Made by a program: the position numbers and the translations under genes. The notes beneath the pieces were generated by a model that made no database searches, was not told where the DNA came from, and worked only from the letters and a program-made list of their open reading frames with translations. Positions 61,898-64,000 of a DNA stretch of 64,000 bases are shown here, piece by piece. Position 1 is the stretch's first letter. Each line of letters opens with the position of its first letter. The stretch is from an uncultured Sphingomonas sp. (lineage in GTDB: Bacteria; Pseudomonadota; Alphaproteobacteria; Sphingomonadales; Sphingomonadaceae), in contig NZ_CAJYHX010000015.1 in assembly GCF_913774285.1 (NCBI RefSeq), positions 46,046 to 110,045 on the forward strand. Reading direction: 5' to 3'.

Positions 61898-62617
61898 ATG
61901 AAGACGATGCGCAATGCCCTGATGGCCGCAGCCCTGGCGCTCGGCGCGGTGGTGCCGGCAGCCGCCCATGCCACGGTGGTGATCACCGACTATGACGACG
62001 ATCCCGGCTATCTCGCCGCCGACCAGATGATCTACACCCCCACCGGTTTCGTCGGCAACTGGCCGGGCATGAGCCGCTTCCGCTTCACCGGCACCGAGAA
62101 CGGCAAGACGGTCGAGTTCCTCACCTATTGCGCTGACGCCTTCACCGCGATCGGCACCGGCAGCTTCGAGCGCACCGGCATTTCCGCCGTGCTCGGCGAC
62201 GTCACCCGCCAGCAGCAGCTGCTCACCCTGCTCACCAACTCGCAGGTCCTGCGCGGCAACACCAGCGACCTGCTCGCGCGCAAGACCATCTCCGCCGCTA
62301 CCCAGCTCGCGGTGTGGGAGATCCTCGAGGAGCATAGCGGCAGCTACGACACCACCAGCGGCCAATTCTACACCGTCGGCGGCAACAGCGACGATGCCCG
62401 CGCGCTGGCCAACAGCTATCTCACCCAGATCACCACCGGCGGCTGGACCGCGATCGCGGGGCACAAGCTGCAGCTGCTCTTCTCCAAGGACCAGCAGAGC
62501 CAGGTGTTCCTGAGCGCGGTTCCCGAACCCTCCAGCTGGGCGACGATGATCGGCGGCTTCGCGCTGGTCGGCGGCATGTTCCGGCGCAAGCGCGCGGCGG
62601 CGCTGCGAGTCGCCTGA
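61898..62617 (+). CDS. PEPxxWA-CTERM sorting domain protein
   Basis: A 239-residue secreted protein. A signal peptide (about 26 residues, MRNALMAAALALGAVVPAAA) is followed by a mature part with VVITDYDDDPGYLAADQMIY, FLTYCADAFTAIGTG, and a Gln/Leu-rich QLAVWEILEEHSG block. It ends in VPEPSSWATMIGGFALVGGM and a basic FRRKRAA, the exosortase sorting tail. I recognise no known enzyme domain. ATG at 61898 is chosen because it begins the signal peptide. It is followed by a strong terminator. Confidence 0.85.
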   Translation: MKTMRNALMAAALALGAVVPAAAHATVVITDYDDDPGYLAADQMIYTPTGFVGNWPGMSRFRFTGTENGKTVEFLTYCADAFTAIGTGSFERTGISAVLGDVTRQQQLLTLLTNSQVLRGNTSDLLARKTISAATQLAVWEILEEHSGSYDTTSGQFYTVGGNSDDARALANSYLTQITTGGWTAIAGHKLQLLFSKDQQSQVFLSAVPEPSSWATMIGGFALVGGMFRRKRAAALRVA

Positions 62618-62640
62618 CGCTCGCTAATCCCATGATTTCG

Positions 62641-62670
62641 GGGCAGGCGAGCGCATCGCCTGCCCTTTTT
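62641..62670 (+). terminator. Intrinsic terminator after the PEP-CTERM gene
   Basis: GGGCAGGCGA (62641-62650) and TCGCCTGCCC (62656-62665) form a perfect 10-bp stem with a GCGCA loop, followed by TTTTT (62666-62670). It ends the PEP-CTERM transcript and separates it from the ATP synthase operon. Confidence 0.93.
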
Positions 62671-62852
62671 CTTGGGCGCTTCCAGACACGTCGAAACCCA
62701 AACATGAAACCAGCGTGTGACGTTTCGGCGACTCGGGTTGCATACGGCCAAGCGCGATGCTAGCAGCCCGGCAACCCATCGGGGGCGCAGTTTGCGTCGC
62801 CCCCCTTTTGTGCATGGGGTCACTTCCGACCCTCCGAGAGGAAACGAATCGC

Positions 62853-64000
<1,148 letters not shown>

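Overview
This is a GC-rich chromosomal window from an alphaproteobacterium of the order Sphingomonadales, most likely Sphingomonas or a close relative. Four things support this: the PEPxxWA-type PEP-CTERM tails, the short MucR and CxxC-less Fur proteins, the suf operon led by an Rrf2 regulator, and the many short palindromic intergenic repeats. Gene content is mostly core housekeeping with a few accessory modules. I found no rRNA, tRNA, CRISPR array, insertion sequence or prophage. The window starts inside hemH and ends inside atpA.

Positions 1-5.8 kb hold the start of hemH and a molybdenum hydroxylase subunit (minus strand), facing a plus-strand run lgt, MidA-like methyltransferase, GNAT, pgeF. 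From 24.9 kb back to 5.8 kb nearly everything lies on the minus strand. In transcription order this is the SUF iron-sulfur operon (Rrf2 regulator, sufB, an unknown secreted protein, sufC, sufD, sufS, sufT, a repeat, sufA), then trhO, NifU, a nitroreductase, tsaB-rimI, mucR, fur, plsC, miaB, phoH, vapBC, ybeY and corC. Two accessory genes (a PEP-CTERM protein and an alginate-export-like porin) sit between miaB and phoH. A vapBC toxin-antitoxin pair with its own double palindrome sits between phoH and ybeY.

Positions 25-34.5 kb hold an AraC regulator, pyrD, ggt, an acyl-CoA ligase, and a two-gene unit of a TonB-dependent receptor and a Tat-exported PLP enzyme resembling PvdN. Positions 34.5-49.1 kb hold an M16 peptidase, an Asp/Asn hydroxylase, a VOC protein, a PHA-system protein, a PQQ-type sugar dehydrogenase, a C13 peptidase, a ClpP-like protein, sdhB, zapE, a GH2 glycosidase, xerC, fsa and two tandem paralogous secreted proteins of unknown function.

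Positions 49.2-64 kb hold priA, a pair of envelope peptidases (HExxH with TPR-like tail; trypsin-like with membrane helices), ada, a sugar locus (MFS transporter, GH43, DUF1349-like protein) with a LacI-like operator, a PilZ protein, a DEAD-box helicase, a 162-bp nested palindrome, a second PEP-CTERM protein, and the start of the ATP synthase operon (atpH, atpA). Many adjacent genes overlap by 1-4 bases (ATGA, GTGA, TGATG), which points to translational coupling.

The most informative signals beyond gene calls are a perfect 29-bp palindrome over the likely suf promoter, the twin GGGATATCCC operator of vapBC, a possible minus-strand small RNA near 26 kb, the receptor plus Tat PLP-enzyme pair, and the unknown gene embedded in the suf operon. 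Function calls rest on motifs and family resemblance read by eye; no database search was run.
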